NCBI GenBank assembly: GCA_035530275.1
Contig: DATKVC010000007.1
Coordinates: 62,001-126,000, forward strand
Source of the DNA: CAIJMU01 sp035530275
Lineage (GTDB): Bacteria; Spirochaetota; Spirochaetia; Treponematales; Rectinemataceae
Reading direction: 5' to 3'
Length of the DNA: 64,000 nucleotides
Shown: one piece after another, positions 27,101 through 37,100 of the stretch
How positions within the stretch are numbered: the first letter of the stretch is position 1
How the letters are laid out: each line of letters opens with the position of its first letter
The notes under the pieces: generated by a model
The model's database searches: none
Seen by the model: the letters and a program-made list of their open reading frames with translations, nothing else
What the model was told of the DNA's origin: nothing
Program-made: the position numbers and the translations under genes

Positions 27101-30100
27101 GCTTCGCGATGGCGCGGCCGTTGAAGCGCCCTGTGAGCATGTCTCCAGGCGCGAGCAGGACTTTAATGCCATCATCGGATTCGGCGACGCGCGAGTCCTC
27201 GAAGCGGAGACCCTCCCCGTCATCGACGCCGGAGAGCGCGGGAAGGATCGACACGAAGACGAAGTCGCGGGAGACCACGAGGCCCGCCGCATCCTTTGCC
27301 GTAAGCGTTATGACGATCTTTCCATAGGGGAGTCCCGCGAGGGGAAGGGAGAAAGGCAGGCCGCCGCCCGCCTGAGTCGGCTTTCCGAGCGTCGCGGTCA
27401 CCGGTTTTCCATTGACCGAGCAATCGAGGGAGGAAAGGCCGTTGGAGGCGACAATCTCCCCCGTGAATTGCGCCTGGGCACCGAGGGCGAGGCTCGCCCC
27501 CGGAGCGAAGGGGCTCTTCGCTTTCGCGTCGCCCACAGCCAGGGAGGCGAAGACGGGTGCGGGACCTTCCACGAGGATGGTCTTTTTCGCTTCAGCCTTA
27601 CCTGACGCACCGGAGACGACGGACAGTTGGTGCTGACCAGGCGTGAGATCGGGGATGGCGACGCACAGTGCGCCGCCCTCGGAGTCGGCGAGGCTCGTCC
27701 CATCGATCGACAGGGCTACCGGAACGGGGCCCTCGGGTCCTTCGGCTCGCGCGGAAACCCTGTCTCCGGCGACCAGAAATTTCGCGTCGGAGCCCAGTTC
27801 GATCGTCGGAACCTCCCGCGCGGCCGCGGCATCGTAGGCGAGCTTGACCGGGAGGCTCAGCGTATTGCCGGCAAGATCCTTGGCGATGAGCGTGCCCTGG
27901 AAGGCCGCCCCCTTGATCGCCGAAGCCGGATCGATGGAGATGGCGTACCAGGAGGAGCCGGAGACCAGGCCGAGGTCCTGGGGACTGCCCTGCCCCGTCG
28001 ACCAGACGAGCGATGAGAGTCCGACCTCGTCCGACGCTCGAACGACCACCGGCACGATGCCGGCAACCGGGTCCTGCCCCGCGGCGGGGCCGGCGAGTTG
28101 GAGGGAGGGGGGATTGTTGTCGACAAAGATATCCACGGCCGCATAACCTGTCCCGCCGTCGAAATCCTCAACCTTGAACAGGAGCCTTCCGGGGCCCGGC
28201 TGCAGCTGCTTCACGCTGTCGAGGCCGATGCCCAGAGGCATCGCCGAGGGAGCGCTCTTCTGATCCTTTGCCCCCCCGAGGGCAGTCCAGGTGCTCCCCT
28301 TGTCGAGACTCATCGAGACGGCCTTGATGGCCGCGGGGCCCGAGGCGCTCGCGACCGCCGTGAGGCTTCCCTTCAGCGAAAGGGCTCCAGAAACGAGGAG
28401 TCGCGCGCCGAAGCGGGCATCGCCGTCGAGGGCGGCCTGATCGGCGAGCAGGGGCACGAGGACCGAGAGCTTTCGCGTCCCCGCGGTTCCCGCGAGTTCG
28501 ATCCTGCCCTCCCCGTCGCCGGGGGCGATCGAAAGCGAATCGCCGATGGCGGGGACGGGCGGCTTCGTCACGACCTTGACGTCGGGGGAGGCGACGGTCA
28601 CGTTGCCCGCCCTGTCGGTGACGCGCCAGCTCGACTTCGGAAAGGCCGAGAAGTCGACCTTCGCCACGAGCCATCCGCCAGGGGACTCGACAGGTTGGAA
28701 GGACCTGCCGTCCACGGCGTACTCGACGGAGGCTATGCCCGAGGCATCGACGAGCCTCGCTACGACGGCCTCGGGGCCCGACACATCGGAACCCGGTGCG
28801 GGGGAGACGAAGTCGACCGTGGGCGCCTTCGTCTCGATGCCGAGGGCGACATAGGCCTTGCCGACGTTGCCCGCGACATCGGTCGCGTCCACTTCGATAT
28901 CGGCCATCGAGAAGCCGAGGTCCGCGGGCATCACCGTGAAGCCGAAGGCGCCGCCGGAATCGACCTTGAGATCATGGGGACTGCCGGCGGGCGAGACACG
29001 CCAGGAAAGGGAGGCCAGGCCGCCCGCGTCCGCTGCATTGCCCTTCACGTCTATCGAGGACTTCGAGAGCGCGCCTTGATGCGGCGAATCGATGGTCAGC
29101 CGGGGCGCCGTCGTGTCCGTGACGAAGGTCCAGGGTCCCGCCGAGAATTCGTGGCCCTTCTTCGTAATTACGACTATTTTTTCCGCTTCCGACTTCCCCT
29201 CCGCCGCGGCGGAGATGGAGATGAGGTTGCCGTCGAAGGTCGGGGCGAGGAGACCCGTCTGGGGTTCCAACCTGACCGAGGCGATCTCCTCTCGCCAGAA
29301 GATGCCCACGAAGGGATCGGTCTTGCCGAGGACCACGATACCGCCGGCTCCCTGCGCGTCGACGGAGCCCCTTGGATCGCCGAGGACCCGCGAGTCGTCG
29401 AAGGTGAATCCCGTATCCTCCCGGGGCGAGGCGTAATTCGTCACATATAAGAGAGCCTTTCCTCCGTAGGCGTTGCCGAAGGCGTCAGCGACATCGATCG
29501 AGACCGGGGCGAAGCCGTAAGGGAAGGACGTATCGATGGGAATTCTCCAGGACCAGTCCGTAGCCGTCGCGCCCTTCACGAGCTCGAGCTTCCGCGCGGG
29601 ACCATCGCCTACGCGCCACTCCGACTTCGTCAGCGGATTGGGCGCCGAAATCTTGCCGACCAGGACCTCGCCCCCATCGATGGACACTACCGCGCCTTGG
29701 GAAAAACCACGGCCCGCGGACCCGGCCTTCGCCGAAGCGGGGACGAGAGCGTCGACGGTCAGCGCCCCGGGCCCTTTGTCGTAGACGAAGCTCACCGTAG
29801 CCGCATCGCCCACGATTCCGAAGCTGTCGCGCGCCGAAATCGATAGGAGATGCTTTCCCGAGGCGAGATCGGGCAGATCGAAAACGAAGGAGCCGTCGGC
29901 CTTGGTCTCCTGCGCCGCGCCGCCGTCGATCGAATAGCGGACGGCGACGACGCCGTCCTCGTCCAAGGCGCTGCCGAAAACCCTGTCGCCAGCCTTCACC
30001 ACCGCGCCCGCGGTCGGGAAGTCGATGCGAAGGACAGGCTTGTCCGCCTGCCGGTCGATCTTTCGGTTCACGACGAAGGTCGAGACGTTGCCGGCGAAAT

Positions 30101-31178
30101 CCTCGGCGCTCAGGGTGACGAGGAATTGGTCGCCTTTAATATCCCTCGAATTGAAAGATTTTTCGAAGAAGGGATCGCCTCTCCTGAGTTCGATGTCGCC
30201 CTTGCCGATGCCGGGGGCCTCCCAACTCAGCCGCTTGATTCCGACGACATCCTTTACCGAGCCCGCCACCATGACCGTTCCGTGAACCGGCGCGGCGGGC
30301 AAGGGCCGGGCGATCGCGAATGCGGGCTTGGCGTTCGCCACCATGAGGAGATGGGCAGTAGTTCCGAGGGAGCCTACCCCGTCGTGGCTGCGGAACTCGA
30401 GGAGCTCGGGGCCGTCCTTGAGTTTTTTCGAATCGACGAGAGCCTGGAAATCAACCTTGGTAAGATCCTTGCCGCGCTTGAGATCGATCTTCGACCAGAG
30501 CTTGCCGCCGTCGACCGAGAGATCGAGATCGCGCAGCCCGTTGGCGTCGCTCACTGTTCCCGAGAGTTTCACCGCTCCGGTCACCAATGCACCCGAGACC
30601 GGGGAAGCGATATCGACGACAGGCTTGAAATGGTCGAGATCGAAGGCGACCTTCACCACGGGGCCGACGAGGCCGTTGATGTCGGTCCCCCGCACAGAAA
30701 TGGTTCGGCGACCGTCGGGCACCGTTTTCGTGTTGACCGTGAGCATCCAGAGATCGGAGCCCTGAGCCCGCACGAAGGGCCCGTCGTCGATCGCGACTTC
30801 GACCTTTTGAACCCCGTCATCGTCGGAGCAGACACCTACGATCGTGAGGTCGCCTCCGACGCGCTGGCCCTGGAGGGGATTGAGGACATGGACGATGGGC
30901 AGGTCGGATTTGGGGTCGATGAAGACATTGAAGGGTCCGCCTATTGCGACGTTGCCCGCCTTGTCCTTGCCTTCGACATAGATGTTGTATTTGCCCGTGG
31001 GGAAGCCGTCGATCTGGAATCGCGACTCCCAGTTGGCAGTGCCCTCGGCAGTCTGCATTACGGGCTTATCCTGGGCGACGAGGGGAAGGGCCAACAGGAG
31101 AGCCGCCAGCGCCATGACGATGACCTCGCCTCTCCCCAACATCGGCGGGGCCATTCTCCACTTTGCGCTGTGCTTCAT
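24192..31178 (-). CDS. Very large Ig-repeat surface protein with barrel-like C-terminus
   Basis: A 2328-residue exported protein. After a signal peptide ending near 'LLLALPLVAQ' come roughly twenty bacterial Ig-like repeats of about 90-110 residues. The recurrent pattern is '(D)xxxPxLxIxxPxxG..V.G.A.D..G...V..S.DGG..W' and 'AxDxxGNxG'. The last ~135 residues have alternating hydrophobic strands and end in 'GVRLGIF', like an outer-membrane barrel, and a terminal Phe is typical of such barrels. The start is the ATG at 31178 with GGAG 5 nt upstream. It heads the sugar-sensor operon and its stop abuts the next start codon. It is probably a surface-exposed stalk or polysaccharide/adhesion protein. 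Function is not proven. Confidence 0.85.
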   Translation of the reverse strand: MKHSAKWRMAPPMLGRGEVIVMALAALLLALPLVAQDKPVMQTAEGTANWESRFQIDGFPTGKYNIYVEGKDKAGNVAIGGPFNVFIDPKSDLPIVHVLNPLQGQRVGGDLTIVGVCSDDDGVQKVEVAIDDGPFVRAQGSDLWMLTVNTKTVPDGRRTISVRGTDINGLVGPVVKVAFDLDHFKPVVDIASPVSGALVTGAVKLSGTVSDANGLRDLDLSVDGGKLWSKIDLKRGKDLTKVDFQALVDSKKLKDGPELLEFRSHDGVGSLGTTAHLLMVANAKPAFAIARPLPAAPVHGTVMVAGSVKDVVGIKRLSWEAPGIGKGDIELRRGDPFFEKSFNSRDIKGDQFLVTLSAEDFAGNVSTFVVNRKIDRQADKPVLRIDFPTAGAVVKAGDRVFGSALDEDGVVAVRYSIDGGAAQETKADGSFVFDLPDLASGKHLLSISARDSFGIVGDAATVSFVYDKGPGALTVDALVPASAKAGSAGRGFSQGAVVSIDGGEVLVGKISAPNPLTKSEWRVGDGPARKLELVKGATATDWSWRIPIDTSFPYGFAPVSIDVADAFGNAYGGKALLYVTNYASPREDTGFTFDDSRVLGDPRGSVDAQGAGGIVVLGKTDPFVGIFWREEIASVRLEPQTGLLAPTFDGNLISISAAAEGKSEAEKIVVITKKGHEFSAGPWTFVTDTTAPRLTIDSPHQGALSKSSIDVKGNAADAGGLASLSWRVSPAGSPHDLKVDSGGAFGFTVMPADLGFSMADIEVDATDVAGNVGKAYVALGIETKAPTVDFVSPAPGSDVSGPEAVVARLVDASGIASVEYAVDGRSFQPVESPGGWLVAKVDFSAFPKSSWRVTDRAGNVTVASPDVKVVTKPPVPAIGDSLSIAPGDGEGRIELAGTAGTRKLSVLVPLLADQAALDGDARFGARLLVSGALSLKGSLTAVASASGPAAIKAVSMSLDKGSTWTALGGAKDQKSAPSAMPLGIGLDSVKQLQPGPGRLLFKVEDFDGGTGYAAVDIFVDNNPPSLQLAGPAAGQDPVAGIVPVVVRASDEVGLSSLVWSTGQGSPQDLGLVSGSSWYAISIDPASAIKGAAFQGTLIAKDLAGNTLSLPVKLAYDAAAAREVPTIELGSDAKFLVAGDRVSARAEGPEGPVPVALSIDGTSLADSEGGALCVAIPDLTPGQHQLSVVSGASGKAEAKKTILVEGPAPVFASLAVGDAKAKSPFAPGASLALGAQAQFTGEIVASNGLSSLDCSVNGKPVTATLGKPTQAGGGLPFSLPLAGLPYGKIVITLTAKDAAGLVVSRDFVFVSILPALSGVDDGEGLRFEDSRVAESDDGIKVLLAPGDMLTGRFNGRAIAKLALVPPTSLLEAAFDGAIVTVTAKGEGPTAATKVEVTTVDGDVFDWGPAVFFVDAAPPSISASSPVDLDWTKGKVRLAGSAEAGKETIARVEYSLDGGDWLPLAKSGTKPAAATSPTQAPPVQPASAGAWPFDTTIDLAVPDGTTSLSLRLVDAAGRSTASTRIFTKDTVPPEFTQVLPAPDEAVNGLTTFIGEVSDAGRVASVSFLSSPEGNPEAVDGTLSFGGSLDLAKLPAPLPDGSGFKAVDAAGNVSVLQPRLTIDAQADKPVVEINAPTENEVIRQNFAIAGVAFDDDGVASISYRIDGGNWRDSPLDGMGFSLPIALDDTTDNEHSIEIKATDIYGVVGDMVKRSWRISKEEPFALLTTPAATKVVSGSVDVSGSASDANGIGSMALSFDNGTSWQSPQGTTAWSYRLDTKTLADGPHAILLRPVDGYDTPGLAAALITVDNRPPEAVLDTPLDGAKVADSLSVSGRVADNTGLAAASLEIAPVGSATPALMKLDLDTARVQSRSVDISSLPPGNYVVRLIAVDRAGNRSLASRNFSVIKKTDEESLEILYPQPGASISGPFTLSGILRANGKVESADILVDGAKVAELQPDSGGVFNYTFKDGLAAEGAHDLAVTCRVDDTRDLSSQTQKLDWHSLGPWLTIDNLAAESFLPYRPMLRGHAGFKAAAPDPADKTAVAAFQKSAKDRSVKGVEVSLDGGRSWSKASGKDAWSFRIETGDFPEGPLFVIVRADFGDGSYVAMPSRFRLDKTPPRLEVLAPAPSSRQNQAIDVLGTASDENGIESVKVTLRKGDKGNYEVPSFIQGLYLDGHVLGATNYEVGAGLTFFGDNVKLQGEYGQAPTVDAATGLASSFGGTMFGAKLIANLFYMPLSSLLGPDWEWLSLSLGLGANFSYFSIVNGDPSQGLMLSSIFGQVEFPKVTLKSLPAFRKYSFYFEYQMWVLSSVVQGGFIPKASFGVRLGIF

Positions 31179-31308
31179 CTCTCGCTCCATCCGACGAATC
31201 TATAGAAGAAAAGAGCCGGCACTTCGTCCAGGGTCCTCCGCGAGGCGGAGGGGCGAAGGCCGGCGGCTAGCTTATCTGGAATATCGGCACATCGACCGAT
31301 TATTGACC

Positions 31309-31962
31309 TCAATTCTCCCTGATGTCGATGATTTCTTCCACCAAGGGCTTGAGGATGGCGCCGAGCTTGTCCTTGCCGACGCCCTGCACCTTGAACATAA
31401 GCTGCCAGATCGTCGCGCCCGAAGGCGTCTGCAGATCGATGTCGCCCATGCCGACGATGTCCCCTCCCGCCTCGGAAATGGCACCGGTGATTTTCGCGAT
31501 GGTGCCCTTGGCGCCAGTCGTCCTCACCGTGGCACGCACCCCCTTTGCCCTTCCTCCGAGGAGCTTGAGAAAGCTGCGGAACACGTCGGTCTCGGTGATG
31601 ATGCCGACGAGCTTGCCGTCCTTGAGAACGGGCAGCCCGCCGATCTTCCTGTCGGCCATCACGAGGGCGGCTTCCTCCAGGGGCGCGTCCTCCGTGACGC
31701 TCAGCACCTGACGGGTCATCACCTTCTCGACGGTAAGCTTCGAGAGGAGGTAGGGAATTTCGTAGACGGACAAGGAGGTCGTTGGCGAAGGCGAGGCGTA
31801 GAGGAGATCCTTTTCCGAGATAATTCCGACAAGCTTGCCTTGCGCCTCGACGACGAGAAGACGGCGAATCCTCTTTTCCCGCATCAGGGCGAGGGCATCC
31901 TGGACGGAGAGGGATGGAAGGACGGTGACCGGATTGCGGGTCATGTGATCGCGAACGAGCAT
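31309..31962 (-). CDS. CBS-pair protein with C-terminal ACT domain (AcuB-like)
   Basis: A 217-residue cytosolic protein. Two CBS modules cover residues 1-130 (starting 'MLVRDHMTRNPVTVLPSLSV' and 'VEKVMTRQVLSVTEDAPLEEA'), each with the 'GIISEKDLL' / 'GIITETDVF' ending that lines an adenosine-ligand site. An ACT-like regulatory domain follows from about residue 140 ('VRTTGAKGTIAKITGAI'). The order matches AcuB-type regulatory proteins. It would sense adenine nucleotides and an amino acid-like ligand. GGAGG 5 nt upstream fixes the start. The partner is unknown and no acetoin genes are nearby. Confidence 0.85.
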   Translation of the reverse strand: MLVRDHMTRNPVTVLPSLSVQDALALMREKRIRRLLVVEAQGKLVGIISEKDLLYASPSPTTSLSVYEIPYLLSKLTVEKVMTRQVLSVTEDAPLEEAALVMADRKIGGLPVLKDGKLVGIITETDVFRSFLKLLGGRAKGVRATVRTTGAKGTIAKITGAISEAGGDIVGMGDIDLQTPSGATIWQLMFKVQGVGKDKLGAILKPLVEEIIDIREN

Positions 31963-32140
31963 AAAACCTCCAACTGGAAAGACGTCTTTGGCAACCCCAG
32001 TGTAGCGTGCCGACACGAGGAGAGCCAGTGTCGACCGGCATCGGGGAGAGCGTCGCTCCATTGACAGAAGGCCTTCCGTTGCGCAGGATAAGCCGCCGGA
32101 CGAATCCTACGAGCAGCCAGTCCGGCGAAACGACGGACAG

Positions 32141-32869
32141 GTGCAGAAGAAATCCGCAAGAGCCGCGCTTCGACCGGCCTTCCTCGTCGCCATCGCCTGC
32201 TTCGCGACGGCCTTCCTCGGCGCCCTCGACACGGGAACCGCCAGGACCGCCACCCTTCCCGCCTCGGCGACCCTGCCCGACGAAGGCGCCGGTCCTCCCC
32301 CGCCGCCCGACGCGGATGTCACCGTCGCGCTCCTCGGGGAAAATCCGCGGATTCGATCCTATACGGTGACGCGAAGCGGGGACGGAAAATGGATACGCCT
32401 CAGCGCCCAAGCCGAGACAGCCTATCCGGTCGGCGCCTCGACGATTACCGAGATCGTCGAAAACTACGTCGGTGCGTCCAAGATCTTCAGCCGCATCGGC
32501 TGGGTCAAGATCATCGACAAGGTTGAAAACGGTACCATCACGGAACAGTTTTCCGGCGTCAAAGCCTTCGGCTTCAAATTCTACACGACCAACCGTTTCC
32601 GCCAGTGGACGAGCGGCGAGAACGACTACACCGTGATGCACTTCCTCCAGGTCGCCAGCGGCGGAACGATGCGGAACTGCAGCGGGTACTGGGCGGTCGC
32701 GGACCGTTCGACTCCGGACAAGCCCATGTGCTACCTGGACTACAGCCTCAGTTTCGAAGCCCTCGACCAGTTCCCCGGTCAGGAATCCGTCATGCGCGGT
32801 TTCGGCGAGGCCGATGTCCTCCTGGCGCTCAAGGAACTCGGGCAGGCGGCGGAAAAAACGGGAAAGTGA
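32141..32869 (+). CDS. Secreted protein of START/SRPBCC-like appearance
   Basis: A 242-residue protein with a signal-like N-terminus ('LVAIACFATAFLGALD'), a Pro-rich linker ('GAGPPPPPDAD') and a compact domain. The domain contains 'AYPVGASTITEIVENY', 'SRIGWVKIIDKVENGTITEQFSGV', 'WTSGENDYTVMHFLQV' and 'CSGYWAVADRS'. The pattern of a lipid-binding START/polyketide-cyclase fold (strand-rich, with W and conserved 'GxxxxxxFxxxR') is suggestive but not certain. The start is GTG, with a weak ribosome-binding site. It is monocistronic and converges on the lipoprotein gene at 32998. Confidence 0.55.
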   Translation: MQKKSARAALRPAFLVAIACFATAFLGALDTGTARTATLPASATLPDEGAGPPPPPDADVTVALLGENPRIRSYTVTRSGDGKWIRLSAQAETAYPVGASTITEIVENYVGASKIFSRIGWVKIIDKVENGTITEQFSGVKAFGFKFYTTNRFRQWTSGENDYTVMHFLQVASGGTMRNCSGYWAVADRSTPDKPMCYLDYSLSFEALDQFPGQESVMRGFGEADVLLALKELGQAAEKTGK

Positions 32870-32997
32870 GGACTGGCTGACCCAACCTCCACCGGCATGC
32901 TCCATGAACCTAACCTCAAAGCCAGACTCCACGACCCCGCCTGCGAAGCCGCGCGCGGAAAGTCGCTCGAAGTTCGATGCGAAGCGAGGGGCAAAAC

Positions 32998-34092
32998 TCA
33001 TCTTTTCTTCGCGTAATTGAAGGCCGCTTGGATCTCCCCCATGAGGTTATTGGAGGGAATGGATTGGGGCAGACGATCGGCGAGCGGGAAGAACCGAAAT
33101 GCGGCGCGGGCGGCATCGCGCACAACCGCGCTATCGCCGTCAATCTCGGCTGTCGACTGACTGACGGCCATCCATTTGAGGCGAACACCGACCTGTTTTT
33201 GGAAATCGGGCGAGCAGAGGAGCCGCAGCAATGGCTCCAACTGCTTGGGGGCCTTCCCCCCATCGTAGACCTCAAGAAAAAGAACCGTACCCGCGAGGGC
33301 AGTTTGCCCAGATTCGTAACGCCGTAGCCACGGGGCGAAGCGTCGCGGGTCGCCGCCCCTCGAAATCTCGAAGCTCCTATACGAAGTGCCGAAAACATAG
33401 GGCGAGCCGGGTTTTTGCCAGACCGCGAGATCGCCGGGCGTGAAAGTCCAGGTCGAAGGCGCCCATGCCGTCGACGTCGTCCATTCGGGAACCCGCGCCA
33501 ATCCCGCGCGCCAATCGGCGTCGAATTGACTGAACCAATTGCCTGCATCGAGAATGGGCGATTTCAGTGACGACTCTCCGAGGAAGAAGACTGCCTGTCG
33601 ACACGAGGGCAGGCCACCGGGCAAGGCGAGTTGTCCCTCCCAGCGCTTGTCCCCGATCTGATCCCAATTGGGAAGGTCGGGCGGCACTGCGCTCCCCGCA
33701 GGGTAATAGGCCTCGAAACCGACCGCGTCGAAGAACAGCGGCAAGGCCGACCATGACCCGTCGCTCGACCTGCCCAGGGCGGCGAATACGGGCAGGGGAG
33801 CGTAGGCGGGGGGAAGGGCTGATGCGGAGATTGGCGATACAGCCGGCACGGCCGCGGGCAGGTTCCATCTCGGCGTCGAGGTAAGCCTCGCGACGAGGCC
33901 CTTTGAAGGCCAGGGCCCGGTATCGGGGAGGAAGACGAGCCCTTCCAGCCCCTTCGTACCCTTGGCCGCCTGCTCGACAAGGGAAGCGACCTGCGCAGCC
34001 TCCGGGCTCACCATGAAGGTGAGCGGGGGGGCGCAGGAGGAGAGGAGGAGAGGGATCGCGATATGCGCGAGCAGGCGAAGAGAGCTGCTCAT
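32998..34092 (-). CDS. Lipoprotein resembling an extracellular solute-binding protein
   Basis: A 364-residue protein. The leader 'AIPLLLSSCAPP' has a good lipobox with Cys20 as the lipidated residue. The body has features loosely like family 1 solute-binding proteins ('FFDAVGFEAYYPAGSAVPPDLPNWDQI', 'LAVWQKPGSPYVFGTSYRSFEI', 'RLLCSPDFQKQVG'), but no transporter genes lie beside it and the match is weak. GGAG 7 nt upstream supports the start. It lies 27 bp after the 6124-residue Ig protein gene in the same direction. It is therefore probably co-transcribed and may help secrete, anchor or complement that protein. Confidence 0.55.
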   Translation of the reverse strand: MSSSLRLLAHIAIPLLLSSCAPPLTFMVSPEAAQVASLVEQAAKGTKGLEGLVFLPDTGPWPSKGLVARLTSTPRWNLPAAVPAVSPISASALPPAYAPLPVFAALGRSSDGSWSALPLFFDAVGFEAYYPAGSAVPPDLPNWDQIGDKRWEGQLALPGGLPSCRQAVFFLGESSLKSPILDAGNWFSQFDADWRAGLARVPEWTTSTAWAPSTWTFTPGDLAVWQKPGSPYVFGTSYRSFEISRGGDPRRFAPWLRRYESGQTALAGTVLFLEVYDGGKAPKQLEPLLRLLCSPDFQKQVGVRLKWMAVSQSTAEIDGDSAVVRDAARAAFRFFPLADRLPQSIPSNNLMGEIQAAFNYAKKR

Positions 34093-34119
34093 GTGATCAC
34101 TCCAGAGTGGCGAATTTCC

Positions 34120-37100
34120 CTATTGAAGTTGAGCCTCCTCCAAATTGTAGAGGGATCCGTTCTTTGTCGAGTAGCCAAGAATCGGAGAATTGACCGCCGA
34201 AGCGTTCTTTTTCATGCCTATCCCTATACGATAGTCTTGAGCAACGCTGGCCGATGGGACGGTCGATACTTCCCAATTCCCCGTGTATTGGTCGCCGGCG
34301 GCTCCGTCACCAAGGACCGCGAAATTCGTTCTCCAGGCCGCGCGCACGCTCCCAAGCGCCTGCGTAAAGCTCGGCATGAAGTACGAGATATACGGCACGT
34401 ATTTACTCCCGTCATAATAGGTGGTAATGCCGATGTTAGAGCCGACGGACAGGAATGAATCCACGGTGACGACAGTCGAAGCGCTTGAGTAGTTGGGCAG
34501 GTACGCATACTTCAGGTCTCCTGAACCGGCCGCATAGTAGGCGATATGGATACCATCGTTGCCGTCTACCGCGAGATCGACGTACCAGCCCGCGAAATTC
34601 GAGTCTATAACCGTGGCGTTCGCTTGCCACTGGGCCGCCGAGGTCGTCAATGTCGGTGCGGTATTATAGCTGAAAATGAGACGTTGGTTCGCCTGGTCGT
34701 ACCAGGCAGCAACTGCGATCCCGCCGCTTGTGACTCCAATCGAACTGTACTGGCCCACTCCATAGGTGGATGCGGAAGTGGCCATAGCCTGGCCGTACTG
34801 ATAGGAACCGGTTCCGCTATTGGGCTGATCGCCGATAGCCCCGGTGAAAGTCGTGCCCGTCGATGTCCCATAGCGGAAAGTGAGCTGATTCTGCGCCGCG
34901 TCGTAATAGGTCATGTATATGTTGCCGGCGCCTGAGGTCGCGATCTTGGGGAACTGAACGCGATCCGACGTCCCAGCCGTGCCGTTGTAAGCGCTCTCGA
35001 TCAGTTTCTTATATGTACCTCTAGTATAGGTACCACCCGATCCATCCGCCGTCGCGTTGCCAGCTTGCCAGGCGTAGAAACCGGTATTCGCCCACAGATT
35101 ATACGAACCGGTTCCATTACCACCGTTATCCCCATTCACGCCGATCGCATAGAAATGCGGCGTCGAATCGTAGGCGAAGGCTGTGTCGTACCACTGTGTA
35201 AACGACCCGTCAATCTTGGTATCGGCGCCGTTGTCGTTAACATGCACTTCCTGCGCGCCATAGTCATAAGCGAATCCCGTGCGCTGCGTTGTATCGGTCG
35301 AGACATCGAAAGTCGGATAGCGAATCGCGTTGCTCGTCCCGGAGCCAAACAGGGTAGTGAACTTCCATACGAGGAAGGATAGATCGTCGGTCAGGTTGGG
35401 GCTATTGAGCCCATTCGGCTGCATGTCGTAATAGACCGTAAGGCCACCGCTGGTCGTGATGAAGGCCGTATTGCTGTTTGCATTATTGGTGCTCGCCGCG
35501 CTCCCGACCGTCAACACGAGGGGACCGGAAGTCGAAGCGGCAGGTACGACAAAGGTTGCTGCGGATGCACTCTGCGTAGCCAATGCGACCGAGGCGCCAT
35601 TAAGGGTCATTGTGGAACCGGAACCTGTGGAGAGATTATAGCCGTTCAGCGTCACCGTCTCGCCTTGCCGAACGGGGTAGGCTCCGCTCGCTGACCTGTT
35701 GAAGGCAGAGGGGTTAGAACTGTAAATGCTCGAGAGTGCGGTCGTTACGGACTTCACATACGGCACCACATCAACCAACGACGTCGACGACGCGGAATAC
35801 TGCGCGACGTTGGGGTTAGCGTTGTACGCCTTGAAAGTCACCGTGATGTTCTTGCCCGTCACCGTAGAAAGCGAGGAGCTGTCCCAGGTGAAGGTCCAGT
35901 TCACTTGTTGGCCCGAGAGGCCGAGCACCTGGTGGCTCGTGTCGATGGCGACGCTCCAACCCGTGCCGGAGAGGGGCGCCCAGGTCCCGCCCGAATAGGT
36001 GGCGATGTTGAACTCGGCGCCGCCGTTATAGCCGGGAATCGTCGCGGTGATCTTGGTCAGTGCCTGATCGTTCCATGCGCTGCCGAGGAAGACGACCTGG
36101 CCCGAAACGGCCGCCGCGCCCGAAGTATAGGGGCTCGTATAGTCGATGTGCCCGCCGTTCGCCCCGATGTTCTGGCCGTAGCTCGATACCGGCCCGGTCT
36201 GGAAGACATTGCCCGTCGTATAAGGGTTCGTCGTCGGCAGGAGGTACTGGGTGCCGAAGGGAGCCACTCCGATGGCCGGAGTCCCATGGTCGGCATTTTG
36301 GATGTTCATTGCGATGGTCGTGCTGTAGGACTGGGGGATAGTGGCGGTTTGATCCGTCACGGTGAGAACGAAGCTCGCCCCATTCGACGTCGAAGTATCT
36401 GCGATCACCGGCGAGACTGTCGTCGGATTGAAGGTCACCGTCGCTCCGTTGGAGCTTACGCCCGTGACTGTTCCCTGCGCCCAGTAATCGGTGCCACCAT
36501 AGGTCAGCTTGTAGCTCAGGGCGCCGTTCGGCGTCGTCGTCCCGTTGCCATAGACGCTGCTCACATTGAAGGAAAGCGTATTGCCCTCGGCGATGAATCC
36601 GGTGTTGGGCAGGGCTGAGGAGGTGTAGGCCTGGGTCACGGTCGACCCGCCGATGCTGGTTCCCAACGTAACGCCGGAGAACTTCGGCCCGCTGTTCCCC
36701 ACAAAGACTCTATAAGTAAAATGAGTCGCGTTGCCCGCGATGTCGAAGACGGTGTAGGCGAGGGTGTAAGGGCCGTCGGCGAATTTCGTCGTGTCGAGCT
36801 GAATGCCCCAAGTCGTGTTACTGCCGCTCGTGCCCATCATCTCGGTCACGCCCGTAATGCCCGAGGCGACATAGGCCCCGCTCGTCGTGGTCGCGATGTC
36901 GAGGTAGTAGCCCGCGGTCGAGGTCGAAGGCCAGCTCTGCGTGTTCCCTTGATAATCGACATAGGTATAGGTTCCGGTCGCGACGGAGACGCCGCCCGCG
37001 AGAGGCACCGCCTTGCCGGAGCTGTCGAGGAGATAGACGTAGATATCCTTGATTCCCCCGACCGTGCCGGAGCTGGTCCCGATGTCGGTGACCGAACTCG

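Noticed and set aside
24651..31205. Several long plus-strand open frames opposite the 2328-residue gene
   Set aside because: They are shadow frames with Asp/Arg/Gly-rich translations and no recognisable domains. The minus-strand Ig frame explains the region.
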